64,000 nucleotides of DNA from Streptomyces sp. LaPpAH-108 (GCF_000373625.1 NZ_KB891987.1:673081-737080); one strand, 5' to 3'. Counted from the stretch's first letter, positions 26,839 through 35,290 are shown. The notes: generated by a model not told the origin, from the letters alone. Made by a program: numbers and translations.

Positions 26839-27462
26839 TCAGCGGTCGTCTGTGTCACGCCCGGACGGCCGTTCTGCCCGTTCCGCCGGGAATGCGATGC
26901 GGGAGGGGTGGCCGTCGCGCCGCCGATCCTCCTCCAGGTCCCGGATCAGGTCCTGCAGCTCGGAGCGGATCCAGTCCCGGGTGGCGACCTCACCGAGGCC
27001 CATGCGCAGCGCGGCGATCTCCCGGGTCAGATACTCGGTGTCCGCGATCGACCGCTCGTTCTGCTTGCGGTCCTGCTCCAGATTGACCCGGTCGCGGTCG
27101 TCCTGCCGGTTCTGCGCGAGCAGGATCAGCGGGGCCGCGTAGGACGCCTGGAGCGAGAGCATCAGGGTCAGGAAGATGAACGGGTACGGGTCGAAGCGCA
27201 CCACCGCCGGGGCCGCGATGTTCCACAGCACCCAGACGATGATGACGACCGTCATCCAGACCAGGAAGCGGCCCGTGCCGAGGAACCGCGCGATCCGCTC
27301 CGAAAGGCGCCCGAACGCCTCCGCGTCCCACTCCGGCAGCAGCCGTCTGCGCGGCGGGCGCGGCTGGTCCAGACGTGGCCCCCGGGGACGGGCGGTGGCC
27401 GTGGCGCCCGCCGGGGAGCGCTCGCGACCGCCGTCCCGGCTCCCCTCGCGCTCAGCCCCCAT
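26839..27462 (-). CDS. DUF1003 membrane protein
   Basis: 207 residues. After a basic N-terminus (RPRGPRLDQPRPPRRRL) come two membrane helices (FLVWMTVVIIVWVLWNIA and FIFLTLMLSLQASYAAPLILLAQNRQ), which with QNRQDDRDRVNLEQD define DUF1003. A coiled-coil-like cytoplasmic tail follows (ADTEYLTREIAALRMGLGEVATRDWIRSELQDLIRDLEE). Function unknown. The start overlaps the end of the upstream MgtE-N/CBS gene by 11 bases, so they form an operon, the same pair as Rv1231c-Rv1232c in mycobacteria. Confidence 0.88.
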   Translation of the reverse strand: MGAEREGSRDGGRERSPAGATATARPRGPRLDQPRPPRRRLLPEWDAEAFGRLSERIARFLGTGRFLVWMTVVIIVWVLWNIAAPAVVRFDPYPFIFLTLMLSLQASYAAPLILLAQNRQDDRDRVNLEQDRKQNERSIADTEYLTREIAALRMGLGEVATRDWIRSELQDLIRDLEEDRRRDGHPSRIAFPAERAERPSGRDTDDR

Positions 27463-28747
27463 GGCTCGCGGCTCCCTGCTCCATCGCGCCGTCCAGATGG
27501 AACTCGGTCTCGCGCCAGTCGTCGGGCAGCATGTGGTCGAGCACGTCGTCCACGGTGACCGCGCCGAGCAGCGAGCCCGACTCGTCCACCACGGGCGCGG
27601 CGACCATGTCGTACGTGGCGAAGAACCCGGCGATGACCGGCAGCGTGGCGTCCGGGTCCAGGGACTGGAGGTCGTCGTCGATGAGCGAACTGACCAGGGT
27701 GTACGGCGGGTCGCGCAGCAGCCGCTGGAAGTGCACCGTGCCCAGGTACTTGCCGGTCGGCGTCTCGTCGGGCGGACGGCAGACGTAGACCTGTGCGGCG
27801 AGCGCGGGGGAGAGGTCGGGGTTGCGGACCCGGGCGAGGGCGTCCGCGACGGTGGCGTCCGGGCGCAGCACGATCGGCTCGGTCGTCATCAGGCCGCCCG
27901 CCGTGTGCTCCTCGTACGACATCAGGCGCCGCATGTCGGCCGCGTCGTCGGGCTGCATCAGGCTCAGCAGCCGCTCCTTGTCCTCCTCGGGCAGCTCGCC
28001 GAGCAGGTCGGCCGCGTCGTCGGGGTCCATGGCCTCCAGGACGTCGGCGGCGCGCTCCTCCTTGAGCTTGCCGAGGATCTCGATCTGGTCGTCCTCGGGC
28101 AGCTCCTCCAGGACGTCCGCGAGCCGGTCGTCGTCCAGGGCGGCGGCGACCTCGGCACGCCGCTTGGGGGAGAGGTGGTGCAGCACGTTGGCGAGGTCCG
28201 CCGGGCGCAGCTGCTCGAAGGTGGCGAGCAGGCTCTCCGCGCCCTGCCCGTGCTCCTCCAGGGAGAACCCGGTGACGTCCGACCAGGGCACGGTCAGCGA
28301 CTCCCCCTTGGCCCGCCGGAAGGCGCCGCCCTTCTTGCCCTTGCGCACGAAGACGCGGTCGACCTCCCAGTCCCGGCGCGCCGGGAGCTGCTGCACGGAC
28401 AGGTCGAGGACGGTGACCTCCTCGCCGGTCTCCACCAGTTGCACGCGCCGGTCCAGGAGTTCCCCGAACACCAGCCGCTCGGTGGGCCGTTGCTCGAAGC
28501 GGCGCACGTTGACCACCCCGGTGGAGATGACCTGGCCGGAGTCGAGCCCGGTCACCCGGGTCATCGGCAGGAAGATCCGGCGCCGGTTGGACAGCTCGAC
28601 GACCAGACCGAGGACGCGCGGAGGGCGCCGTCCGACGCGCAGCATGACGACGATGTCGCGCACGCGGCCCACCTGGTCGCCGGTCGGGTCGAACACGGGA
28701 GCCCCGGCCAGGTGCGAGACGAAGATCCGGGGAGCACCGGCTGCCAT
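27452..28747 (-). CDS. PRC-barrel, MgtE N-terminal and CBS-domain protein without transport domain
   Basis: 431 residues. Residues 1-175 form two PRC-barrel-like segments (IFVSHLAGAPVFDPTGDQVGRVRDIVV). Residues 185-290 are the MgtE N-domain superhelix with repeated ADVLEELPEDDQIEIL and ADLLGELPEEDKERLL units. A CBS pair follows (GGLMTTEPIVLRPDATVADAL and GAVTVDDVLDHMLP). Mg2+ channels of the MgtE family need five further membrane helices, which are absent. It is therefore a soluble magnesium-sensing or regulatory relative, not a transporter. corA lies 1.7 kb upstream. Confidence 0.85.
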   Translation of the reverse strand: MAAGAPRIFVSHLAGAPVFDPTGDQVGRVRDIVVMLRVGRRPPRVLGLVVELSNRRRIFLPMTRVTGLDSGQVISTGVVNVRRFEQRPTERLVFGELLDRRVQLVETGEEVTVLDLSVQQLPARRDWEVDRVFVRKGKKGGAFRRAKGESLTVPWSDVTGFSLEEHGQGAESLLATFEQLRPADLANVLHHLSPKRRAEVAAALDDDRLADVLEELPEDDQIEILGKLKEERAADVLEAMDPDDAADLLGELPEEDKERLLSLMQPDDAADMRRLMSYEEHTAGGLMTTEPIVLRPDATVADALARVRNPDLSPALAAQVYVCRPPDETPTGKYLGTVHFQRLLRDPPYTLVSSLIDDDLQSLDPDATLPVIAGFFATYDMVAAPVVDESGSLLGAVTVDDVLDHMLPDDWRETEFHLDGAMEQGAASHGG

Positions 28748-28767
28748 GGCTTCGCTTCCTTTGTCTC

Positions 28768-28806
28768 GATCGCTCGGGATGGTCCCGATCGCTCGGGATC
28801 GCTCGG
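28768..28806. repeat. Three copies of GATCGCTCGG in a divergent promoter region
   Basis: Copies begin at 28768, 28787 and 28797. The first two extend to GATCGCTCGGGAT. They lie between the start of the MgtE-N/CBS gene and the lipoprotein gene and could be protein-binding iterons. No known regulator is implied. Confidence 0.55.
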
Positions 28807-28953
28807 TTTTGCCGACTCGCGTGCGCTTCAGGCTAGCCCGTACCGATCGGGCACGCCCTGGTGGACGGTCCGGACGGACTCGCTCCGTCGCCGCCCGGAG
28901 CCACCGGTACGCTGCCGTACGCCGTTCGGAACGTCAGAGAGGCAGCCCCACCT

Positions 28954-29685
28954 GTGACTGCGATTGCCCGGACCCCCGCCCACTGCCGCACCGCGCTCAG
29001 AGCGTGCGGTCTGGCCCTCGCGGCCACGGTGCTGGCGGGCTGCGGCGGCGAGGACCCGGACGCGGGCACGAACGGCGTCGGCAAGCTGCCCCCGGAGAAG
29101 ATCCAGTCGCGCACCCGCTCGGCGGCGGACGCGGCCAAGGACGTCCACCTGGCCGGAACCGTGGTCACCGGCAAGGACACCTACCGGCTGGACATGCGGC
29201 TCAAGGCGGGCGGCGCCAGCGGCTCGGTCACCGCCAAGGGGTCGGCGTTCCGGCTGCTGCGCGTCGGCGAGAAGCTGTATCTGAAGGCCGACGCCGACTT
29301 CTGGAAGCGGGCCGGGGACACCTCGGCCGCATCCAAGCTCCAGGGCAAGTACGTGAAGGTCCCGCAGGCGGACGCGGCGTACAAGAAGTTCATCGGCTTC
29401 ACCGAGAAGGACGTGCTGATGTCGGGGCTGCTGACCCTGCACGGCAAGCTGGCCACGGCCGGGCATCACGAGCAGGGCGGCGTCCGGACGATCCGGGTCA
29501 CCGGCGACGGCGGCCTCGGCGGCACGCTCGACGTCTCCCTGGAGGGCACGCCCTATCCGCTGCGCCTGGTGCGCGCCGGCCACGCGGGCACCCTCACGTT
29601 CTCCGACTGGGGCAAGGACTTCCCGCTCGCCGAGCCCGACGGTTCGCAGACCGTGGACTACGGCAGCAGCCTGCCCACGTCCTGA
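28954..29685 (+). CDS. Lipoprotein, LolA/LppX-like fold likely
   Basis: 243 residues. The GTG at 28954 gives a basic, Cys-containing leader with lipobox LAGC at Cys30 (ALAATVLAGCGGED). The body begins KIQSRTRSAADAAKDVHLAGTVV and alternates short beta strands (YRLDMRLKAGG, SGSVTAKGSAFRLLRVGEKLYLKAD), as in the LppX/LprG family of lipid-binding lipoproteins. That family assignment is by pattern only. The product should be anchored to the outer face of the membrane. An earlier start at 28861 lacks a signal peptide position. Confidence 0.72.
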   Translation: MTAIARTPAHCRTALRACGLALAATVLAGCGGEDPDAGTNGVGKLPPEKIQSRTRSAADAAKDVHLAGTVVTGKDTYRLDMRLKAGGASGSVTAKGSAFRLLRVGEKLYLKADADFWKRAGDTSAASKLQGKYVKVPQADAAYKKFIGFTEKDVLMSGLLTLHGKLATAGHHEQGGVRTIRVTGDGGLGGTLDVSLEGTPYPLRLVRAGHAGTLTFSDWGKDFPLAEPDGSQTVDYGSSLPTS

Positions 29686-29709
29686 GCCGCGGCCCTTCCC
29701 GCGCCGTCC

Positions 29710-29937
29710 CTAGGGGGTGTCGTTTGGATCAGCTCGACGACGCGGGGTCTGGCACGCACATCTGCCGCGTTGTCGTCGGTCGCCGACTCCCCCACGCTCG
29801 GCTTCGCTCGCGCGGGGGCACCCCCATCGCGTCGACTCCCTCCTCCGCCTTGCAGCTGCACGCACCAGACCCCGCTCGGGTCGGCACAAGCGCACCGGAA
29901 TCACCCGCGCCGACCTGATCCAAACGACACCCCCTAG
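29710..29937. mobile_element. MITE-like element with 22-bp perfect terminal inverted repeats and CTAG flanks
   Basis: The left end 29711-29732 and the right end 29915-29936 are exact reverse complements over 22 bases, including GGGGTGTCGTTTGGATCAG. CTAG occurs at both borders (29710-29713 and 29934-29937), consistent with a 4-bp target duplication as made by several IS5-group transposases. The 180-base interior has subterminal inverted repeats (GGGGTCTGG versus CCAGACCCC) and a GC-rich hairpin but no transposase. It is a non-autonomous element. Its right border coincides with the TAG stop of the gene ending at 29934. Confidence 0.85.
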
Positions 29938-30464
29938 CCCTTCTTGCGACGCCGCGTCAGCAGCCTCGGCAGCGCGGCCGGGATCGGCTGCCGGGTCGTC
30001 GCCGGGCTGGGCAGCGGCGGGGCGGCCAGGCTGCCGGTGGGCGGCGGCTCCACCGCGCCGGTCGGCACCAGGCGCACCACACGGCACTCGCGGGCCCAGC
30101 GCTCCGTCATCGCCTCGCTGTCGGGGGCGTTGAGCCGCTTGCCCTTCAGCTCGGCCACCGTCTCCGTCCACTCCGGCGAGCCCGGGCCGAGCGCGTGCAC
30201 CGTGGCGGGCCAGCTCACCAGCCGTCCGCCCTTGTCCTTGCTGCGCACCGTCACCTCGGCCCGGCCGCCGTCGGTCAGGCCGGGCAGCGGCTGCTCACCA
30301 GGGCCGTCGCCGATCAGGCACACGGCACCCTCGTGCCACACATGCCACAGCGGACGCGCGGCGGACACCTCCGCGCCCCGGACCCAGATCAGACCGGACT
30401 TCTTGGTGGCCTCCTCGATGAGGGCCTGGTCGAAGAGGTCCTGGCCGGGCAGCTCGCTAGTCAT
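29934..30464 (-). CDS. Hypothetical protein, FMN-binding split-barrel-like
   Basis: 176 residues. The body LFDQALIEEATKKSGLIWVRG, PLWHVWHEGAVCLIGDGPGEQPLPGL, RAEVTVRSKDKGGRLVSWPATVHAL looks like a pyridoxamine-phosphate-oxidase-type split barrel, but no cofactor residues can be assigned with certainty. The tail is Pro-rich and ends in RRRKKG. The TAG stop lies inside the duplicated CTAG of the MITE, so the coding region is intact. The ATG has a TAATCT box six bases upstream and no ribosome site. It is 23 bases downstream of corA on the same strand. Confidence 0.65.
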   Translation of the reverse strand: MTSELPGQDLFDQALIEEATKKSGLIWVRGAEVSAARPLWHVWHEGAVCLIGDGPGEQPLPGLTDGGRAEVTVRSKDKGGRLVSWPATVHALGPGSPEWTETVAELKGKRLNAPDSEAMTERWARECRVVRLVPTGAVEPPPTGSLAAPPLPSPATTRQPIPAALPRLLTRRRKKG

Positions 30465-30476
30465 GCGCCCAGATTA
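30465..30476 (-). promoter_or_regulatory. Candidate -10 box for leaderless transcript of the split-barrel-like gene
   Basis: Minus strand: TAATCT, six bases (GGGCGC), ATG. It lies in the 23-base gap after corA, so this gene may have its own promoter. Confidence 0.45.
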
Positions 30477-30487
30477 ACCAGGTGTGC

Positions 30488-31609
30488 TCACAGCCAGCCG
30501 TTGCGCTTCAGCGTGCGGTGGATGCCGAGGCAGAGGACGCCCGTGATGGCCATGACGACCGGATAGCCGTACTTCCAGTCCAGCTCGGGCATGTGCTTGA
30601 AGTTCATGCCGTAGACCCCGCACACCATGGTGGGCACGGCGATGATCGCGGCCCAGGCGGTGATCTTGCGCATGTCCTCGTTCTGCGCGACGGACGCCTG
30701 CGCCAGGTTGGCCTGGAGGATGGAGTTGAGCAGTTCGTCGAAGCCGACCACCTGCTCGTGCACCCGGGCCACATGGTCGGCGACGTCACGGAAGTACTTC
30801 TGGATGTCCGGGTCGATCAGCCGCATCGGCCGCTCGCTCAGCAGCTGCATCGGGCGCAGCAGCGGGGTGACCGCGCGCTTGAACTCCAGCACCTCGCGCT
30901 TGAGCTGGTAGATGCGCGCCGAGTCCACACCGCGCGAGACACCGCCGCCCCGGCCGGGCGAGAAGACCTCGGTCTCCACCTCGTCGATGTCGTCCTGCAC
31001 GGCGTCCGCGACCGCGAGGTAGCCGTCCACCACATGGTCGGCGATGGCGTGCAGCACGGCCGAGGGGCCCTTGGCCAGCAGCTCCGGGTCGTCCTGGAGG
31101 CGGTGGCGCAGCGCCCGCAGCGAGCCCTGGCCGCCGTGCCGGACGGTGATGAAGAAGTCCCGGCCGGTGAAGCACATGACCTCACCCGTCTCGACGACCT
31201 CGCTGTTGGCGGTGAGCCGGTCGTGCTCGACGTAGTGGATGGTCTTGAACACGGTGAACAGGGAGTCGTCGTAGCGCTCCAGCTTCGGGCGCTGGTGCGC
31301 CTGCACCGCGTCCTCCACGGCCAGCGGGTGGAGTCCGAAGACGTTCGCGATCCCGGCGAACTCGGCCTCGGTCGGCTCGTGCAGACCGATCCACACGAAC
31401 CCGCCGTCGCGCCGCACCTGACGCATCGCCTCCTGCGGGCCGAGCGGCTTGTCGCTCTCGATACGGCTTCCGTCGCGGTAGACCGCGCAGTCGACGATGG
31501 CCGACGGGGTGGCCGGGTCACGCGTGGTGTCGTACGCGGGCGTCGTCTCGCGCGGGGTCGGGCGGGAGGACGGTCGGACCACGGCTCGCAGGTCGCGGAT
31601 CATCGACAT
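30488..31609 (-). CDS. corA: CorA family magnesium/cobalt transporter
   Basis: 373 residues. The channel signature GMNF is present in VCGVYGMNFKHMPEL, followed by the second helix YPVVMAITGVLCLGIHRTLKR. The soluble funnel domain contains FVWIGLHEPTEAEF, HPLAVEDAVQAHQRPKLERYDD and a long helix (RIYQLKREVLEFKRAVTPLLRPMQLL). It imports Mg2+ as a pentamer gated by bound Mg2+. Start ATG 31609 with AAGGAG nine bases upstream. The longer reading has no support. The orthologous position in mycobacteria is Rv1239c. A long leader upstream may be regulatory. Confidence 0.93.
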   Translation of the reverse strand: MSMIRDLRAVVRPSSRPTPRETTPAYDTTRDPATPSAIVDCAVYRDGSRIESDKPLGPQEAMRQVRRDGGFVWIGLHEPTEAEFAGIANVFGLHPLAVEDAVQAHQRPKLERYDDSLFTVFKTIHYVEHDRLTANSEVVETGEVMCFTGRDFFITVRHGGQGSLRALRHRLQDDPELLAKGPSAVLHAIADHVVDGYLAVADAVQDDIDEVETEVFSPGRGGGVSRGVDSARIYQLKREVLEFKRAVTPLLRPMQLLSERPMRLIDPDIQKYFRDVADHVARVHEQVVGFDELLNSILQANLAQASVAQNEDMRKITAWAAIIAVPTMVCGVYGMNFKHMPELDWKYGYPVVMAITGVLCLGIHRTLKRNGWL

Positions 31610-31774
31610 GGGCAGGCTCCTTCGCGGGCAGGCAGCAAGGGCGCGGCCCGCGACGGCTGGAACTACCCGGAATGGGGACGTCCTGACTCCGTAGGTTTGG
31701 CACGTCCACAAAGCGGGGAGCACCGCACCGTCGCGGTGGCGACTTCGCTACTGATGCAGAACTGATGGAGATCA

Positions 31775-31985
31775 GGCAGATCAGGCAAAGCGAAACGAAG
31801 TGCTCTTCCGAACGGCGACGCGAACGTGAAGGTGGCAGCCGGCCAGGAACGACATCAACGGCGGGAAGAGCGAGTGGTACTGCACGGTCGACTTCGATCC
31901 ATGACAGCCCCACCTCCTCCGGCCGGTCCCTCGTAAGGGAGTCTCATCGGCGTCGGGACTCGACAGCGTGCTTCTGCACGCGGCC
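31775..31985 (-). promoter_or_regulatory. Possible magnesium-responsive (M-box-like) leader of corA
   Basis: The minus strand reads GATGAGACTCCCTTACGAGGGA, given here in parts: TGAGACTCC, loop TTAC, then AGGGA. This resembles the UGAGRCUCC stem of the M-box (ykoK) riboswitch. Further segments of the M-box consensus are not clearly matched, so the call is weak. It rests mostly on one stem and on the position upstream of a Mg2+ transporter. Confidence 0.25.
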
Positions 31986-32056
31986 CCGAACCACCGGCTC
32001 AGCGTAGCAGCCGCCCGTGGTGTCAAGGCGCAGCTTTGCCTGCCACTGACGAGTTC

Positions 32057-32068
32057 TATGCTCACCGC
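32057..32068 (+). promoter_or_regulatory. Candidate -10 box for leaderless transcript of the SUFU-like gene
   Basis: TATGCT, six bases (CACCGC), ATG at 32069. No Shine-Dalgarno. Confidence 0.5.
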
Positions 32069-32653
32069 ATGGTTGATGTTCTTCCTCTGGTCGAGGCCCG
32101 GTTGACCACCGCCCTGGGCGAACCGGACGCGCGCGCCTCGGTCACCTTCCTCGGCGCCGACCGTGTCGAGGTGCTGCGCTTCCTGGAGGGAGACCTCGTC
32201 CGCTACGCCAGCCTCGGTATGTCCGCGCACCCCATGACCGACCCCACGGCGATGGTGGCCGACCCCGTCAAGGGGCCGCGCGCGGAGCTGGTCCTCACCG
32301 TCCGCACGGGCCGCGCCGGTACCGATCAGGTGCTCAGGCCGCTCGCCGTGCTCGCCGCGTCCCCGCAGGTCGAGGGCGTGGTCATCGCCCCCGGCGCCTC
32401 CCTGGACGTCGGCGAGCCGCTGTGGCCCGGCGCTCCCTTCACCTCGGTCCTGGTCGGCGAGCCGGGCGGTCTGGTGGAGGACCTGGACCTGGACGACCCG
32501 CTGGACCCCGTGCGGTTCCTGCCGCTGCTCCCGATGACCCCGAACGAGGCGGCCTGGAAGCGGGTGCACGGCGCCCAGGCGCTCCAGGAGCGGTGGCTGG
32601 CCCACGGCACCGATCTGCGCGACCCGCTGCGCGCGGGCGTACCGCTGGACTGA
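32069..32653 (+). CDS. Suppressor-of-fused (SUFU) domain protein
   Basis: 194 residues. The bacterial SUFU-like pattern is visible: VEVLRFLEGDLVRYASLGMSAHPMTDP in the first half, RAELVLTVRTGRAGTDQVLRPLAVLAASPQVEGVVIAPGASLDVGEPLWPG in the middle, and VRFLPLLPMTPNEAAWKRVHGAQALQERW near the end. In bacteria the role of this domain is unknown and it sometimes acts as an immunity protein to toxins. No toxin gene is nearby. Start ATG 32069. Confidence 0.75.
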   Translation: MVDVLPLVEARLTTALGEPDARASVTFLGADRVEVLRFLEGDLVRYASLGMSAHPMTDPTAMVADPVKGPRAELVLTVRTGRAGTDQVLRPLAVLAASPQVEGVVIAPGASLDVGEPLWPGAPFTSVLVGEPGGLVEDLDLDDPLDPVRFLPLLPMTPNEAAWKRVHGAQALQERWLAHGTDLRDPLRAGVPLD

Positions 32654-32810
32654 GCGGCCGGGTGAGCAAGCTCACCAAAGTGCGCGCGGGGCAGCGGAGT
32701 TGACTCCCGTCGGGGTCGCGGGTGCCCGGGACGCCGCGGGTGGGGGCCCCGGCCGCCGGACGGGTGATCGTCCTTGACGTGGGGCGGTGCGGGTAGGACC
32801 GTGGGGCTCT

Positions 32811-33452
32811 ATGAGGGGCGAACCCAGTTGCCCGAGGTGTGGTGGCCGGGTCCGGGCTCCCGGTCTCTTCGCCGACTCGTGGCAGTGTGCCGCGCACGGG
32901 TCGGTGCAGCCGCTCCAGCCCGTGATCCCGCCCAGTGTCGAGGCGCTCACCGCCGTCGTCCAGCGCACGCACGTCCCGGTGTGGATGCCGTGGCCGCTGC
33001 CGGTCGGCTGGCTGTTCACCGGCATCGCCCACGCCGGTGACGACCGCAGCGGGGGCCGCGCCAGCGCCGTCGCCTGTTCCGGCCCCGGCCCGCTCGGCGG
33101 CCCCGGCGAGCTGATCCTCGTCGCGGAGGAACCGGGCGTCGGACTCGGCTCGCGGTACGCGGGCCTGGAGGGCCCCGACCCCGGCTCGTACCTGAACGTG
33201 GAGAAGCCGCCGCAGGCCAAGGTCCTCGCGGCAGGGCGCCCGACCCCGCTCTGGCACGTCTCCGGCACCCCCACCGACCGCGCGGTCTTCGCGGGCGAGG
33301 CGCTGGGCATGTGGCTGTGGGCGGTGATGTGGCCCGAGCAGTCGAGCCTGCTGATGTACGACGAGCTGGTGCTGACCGATCTGAGAGACGCGGGCGCCGA
33401 GATCGACCTGGTGCCGTGCGGGGCGCTGTCGCCCCGGCTGATGCGGCCCTGA
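32811..33452 (+). CDS. DUF6758-like protein with N-terminal zinc ribbon
   Basis: 213 residues. Cys7-Pro-Arg-Cys10 and Cys26-x2-His29 form a small zinc-ribbon-like knuckle. The remainder is a conserved single domain (PVWMPWPLPVGWLFTGIAHAGDD, GGPGELILVAEEPGVGLGSRYAGL, ALGMWLWAVMWPEQSSLLMYDELVLTDLRD). I recall this family as DUF6758, conserved next to the PHP phosphoesterase gene in Streptomyces. Function unknown. The ATG at 32811 is chosen because CPRCGG begins a few residues later. GGGG lies just upstream. Confidence 0.72.
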   Translation: MRGEPSCPRCGGRVRAPGLFADSWQCAAHGSVQPLQPVIPPSVEALTAVVQRTHVPVWMPWPLPVGWLFTGIAHAGDDRSGGRASAVACSGPGPLGGPGELILVAEEPGVGLGSRYAGLEGPDPGSYLNVEKPPQAKVLAAGRPTPLWHVSGTPTDRAVFAGEALGMWLWAVMWPEQSSLLMYDELVLTDLRDAGAEIDLVPCGALSPRLMRP

Positions 33453-33483
33453 AGGACCGCGCAAGGATCCGTACGCGCGTGGC

Positions 33484-33565
33484 CATATGGGGTGGCGCCC
33501 CATGTGCCGCAGGCCCATGTGGTCCCCGCACACTGTAGGGGGCGTCCGCCATGTGCGGGTGTGAC
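33484..33565. repeat. Inverted and direct CATGTG motifs after the DUF6758 gene
   Basis: ATGGGG-TGGCG-CCCCAT (33487-33503) forms a short hairpin. It is followed by CCCATGTGGTCC and CCATGTGCGG, which resemble the units of the 30-bp array at 5173-5262. The region could act as a weak terminator for the preceding gene. Confidence 0.5.
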
Positions 33566-33631
33566 AGGGCATCGGGTGCGCGCGGCTATCCTTAGGTGTT
33601 CCCTCCGCCCCTGTCCTCGTCTGGAGTCGCC

Positions 33632-34489
33632 GTGCGTATCGATCTGCACTGCCACTCCACGGCCTCGGACGGTACGGACACCCCGGCCGAGCTGGTCCGC
33701 AACGCGGCCCGTGCCGGGCTCGACGTGGTCGCGCTGACCGACCACGACACCACGCGCGGTCACGCCGAGGCGATCGCCGCGCTGCCCGAGGGGCTCACCC
33801 TCGTCCCCGGCGCCGAGCTGTCCTGCCGGACCGACGGCGTCTCGATGCATCTGCTGGCGTATCTCTTCGACCCCGAGGAGCCCGCCCTGCTCGCCGAACG
33901 CGAGCTGGTCCGCGACGACCGGGTGCCCCGGGCTCAGGCCATGGTCGCCCAGCTGAACGAGCTGGGTGTGCCGGTCTCCTGGGAGCAGGTCGAGCGGATC
34001 GCGGCCGGAGGCTCGGTGGGCCGCCCGCACATCGCTTCCGCGCTGGTCGAGCTGGGTGTCGTCCCCACGGTGAGCGACGCGTTCACCCCCGAGTGGCTGG
34101 CCGACGGCGGCCGGGCCTACGTCCCCAAGCACGAGACGGACCCCTTCGAGGCGATCCGGCTGGTCAAGAACGCGGGCGGGGTCACCGTCTTCGCGCACCC
34201 GGCCGCCGTCAAGCGCGGCCGTACGGTCCCGGAGAGCACGATCGCGAAGCTGGCCGAGGCCGGTCTCGACGGCATCGAGGTCGACCACATGGACCACGAC
34301 CCGGCGACCCGGACCCGGCTGCGGGAGTTCGCGGCGGAGCTGGGCCTGCTGGCCACGGGCTCCTCGGACTACCACGGCAGCCGCAAGACCGTCGCGCTCG
34401 GCGCGCACACCACGGACCCCGAGGTCTACGGGGAGATCATCCGCCGTGCCACCGGCGCGTTCCCCGTCCCGGGGACCGGCGGGAGCTGA
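33632..34489 (+). CDS. PHP-domain phosphoesterase
   Basis: 285 residues. The metal-binding motifs are MRIDLHCHSTASDG (His6, His8), LTDHDTT, the Glu in PGAELSC, FAHPAA and the last SSDYHG. These belong to the YciV/RnaA-like subgroup of PHP proteins (5'-3' exonuclease or nucleoside 3',5'-bisphosphate phosphatase). Activity toward a nucleotide or RNA end is likely, but the precise substrate is not determined. Start GTG 33632 with GGAG six bases upstream. Part of a co-directional run with DUF6758 and MarC. Confidence 0.85.
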   Translation: MRIDLHCHSTASDGTDTPAELVRNAARAGLDVVALTDHDTTRGHAEAIAALPEGLTLVPGAELSCRTDGVSMHLLAYLFDPEEPALLAERELVRDDRVPRAQAMVAQLNELGVPVSWEQVERIAAGGSVGRPHIASALVELGVVPTVSDAFTPEWLADGGRAYVPKHETDPFEAIRLVKNAGGVTVFAHPAAVKRGRTVPESTIAKLAEAGLDGIEVDHMDHDPATRTRLREFAAELGLLATGSSDYHGSRKTVALGAHTTDPEVYGEIIRRATGAFPVPGTGGS

Positions 34490-34637
34490 CCGCCCGGGCC
34501 GTCCCGCCCTTCCCCCGCCTTTCTTCTCTCCCTCCAGTAACCCCGCACGTCCGCCGCGCGTGTCGCCGGGGCCAGGTCCTTCATGACCGGGTCACGGGCG
34601 TCCGCGCGCGGTGGTGGCTCGTCATGCAAGGCACACC

Positions 34638-35243
34638 ATGTTCGACCTCGCCGTCTTCGGCTCCCTGTTCCTGACCCTCTTCGTGATCATGGACCCCCCG
34701 GGGATCACCCCGGTCTTCCTCGCCCTGACCGCCGGACGCCCGGCCAAGGTGCAGAAGCGGATGGCCTTCCAGGCCGTGTGCGTGGCGGGCGGGGTCATCG
34801 CGGTCTTCGGCCTGCTCGGCCATCAGATCCTCGACTATCTGCATGTCTCGGTCCCGGCCCTGATGATCGCGGGCGGTCTGCTGCTCCTGCTGATCGCGCT
34901 CGACCTGCTCACCGGCAAGACCGACGAACCCCAGCAGACCAAGGACGTCAACGTCGCCCTGGTGCCCCTCGGGATGCCGCTGCTGGCCGGGCCCGGCGCC
35001 ATCGTGTCCGTGATCCTGGCCGTGCAGAAGGCCGGCAGTGTCGCCACGCAGGTCTCGGTGTGGTCGGCGATCCTCGCCATCCACGTCGTGCTGTGGCTGG
35101 TGATGCGTTATTCGCTGCTCATCATCCGGGTCATCAAGGACGGGGGCGTGGTCCTCGTGACGCGGCTCGCGGGCATGATGCTCGCCGCGATCGCCGTGCA
35201 GCAGATCATCAACGGTGTCACTCAGGTGATCCGGGGGAGCTGA
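34638..35243 (+). CDS. MarC-family integral membrane protein
   Basis: 201 residues with six hydrophobic helices. The two conserved half-repeats are MDPPGITPVFLALTAG near the start and MPLLAGPGAIVSVIL in the middle. MarC/SNARE-associated YhgN-like proteins were once linked to antibiotic resistance, a claim later withdrawn, and their transport role is unknown. ATG 34638 with AAGG six bases upstream. The gene follows the PHP gene by about 150 bases. Confidence 0.88.
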   Translation: MFDLAVFGSLFLTLFVIMDPPGITPVFLALTAGRPAKVQKRMAFQAVCVAGGVIAVFGLLGHQILDYLHVSVPALMIAGGLLLLLIALDLLTGKTDEPQQTKDVNVALVPLGMPLLAGPGAIVSVILAVQKAGSVATQVSVWSAILAIHVVLWLVMRYSLLIIRVIKDGGVVLVTRLAGMMLAAIAVQQIINGVTQVIRGS

Positions 35244-35290
35244 GACGGAGCCTCGGCTCCCCCGGAAGGCTTGAGTGTCGTGCGTACGCC

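Larger units (their letters stand above)
31610..32068. other. 459-base intergenic region upstream of corA and the SUFU-like gene
   Basis: No credible reading frame. On the corA strand it contains a possible structured leader (31775-31985) and, further out, TTGACA near 32031. On the plus strand TATGCT lies six bases before the SUFU-like ATG. Two direct copies of GATCAGGCA occur at about 31770-31787. Confidence 0.5.

Noticed and set aside
27452..28747. Full MgtE magnesium transporter
   Set aside because: The protein ends after the CBS domains and has no membrane helices.
29717..30171. Small reading frames inside the MITE
   Set aside because: They are overlapping, lack ribosome sites, and are explained by the inverted repeats and the adjacent gene.
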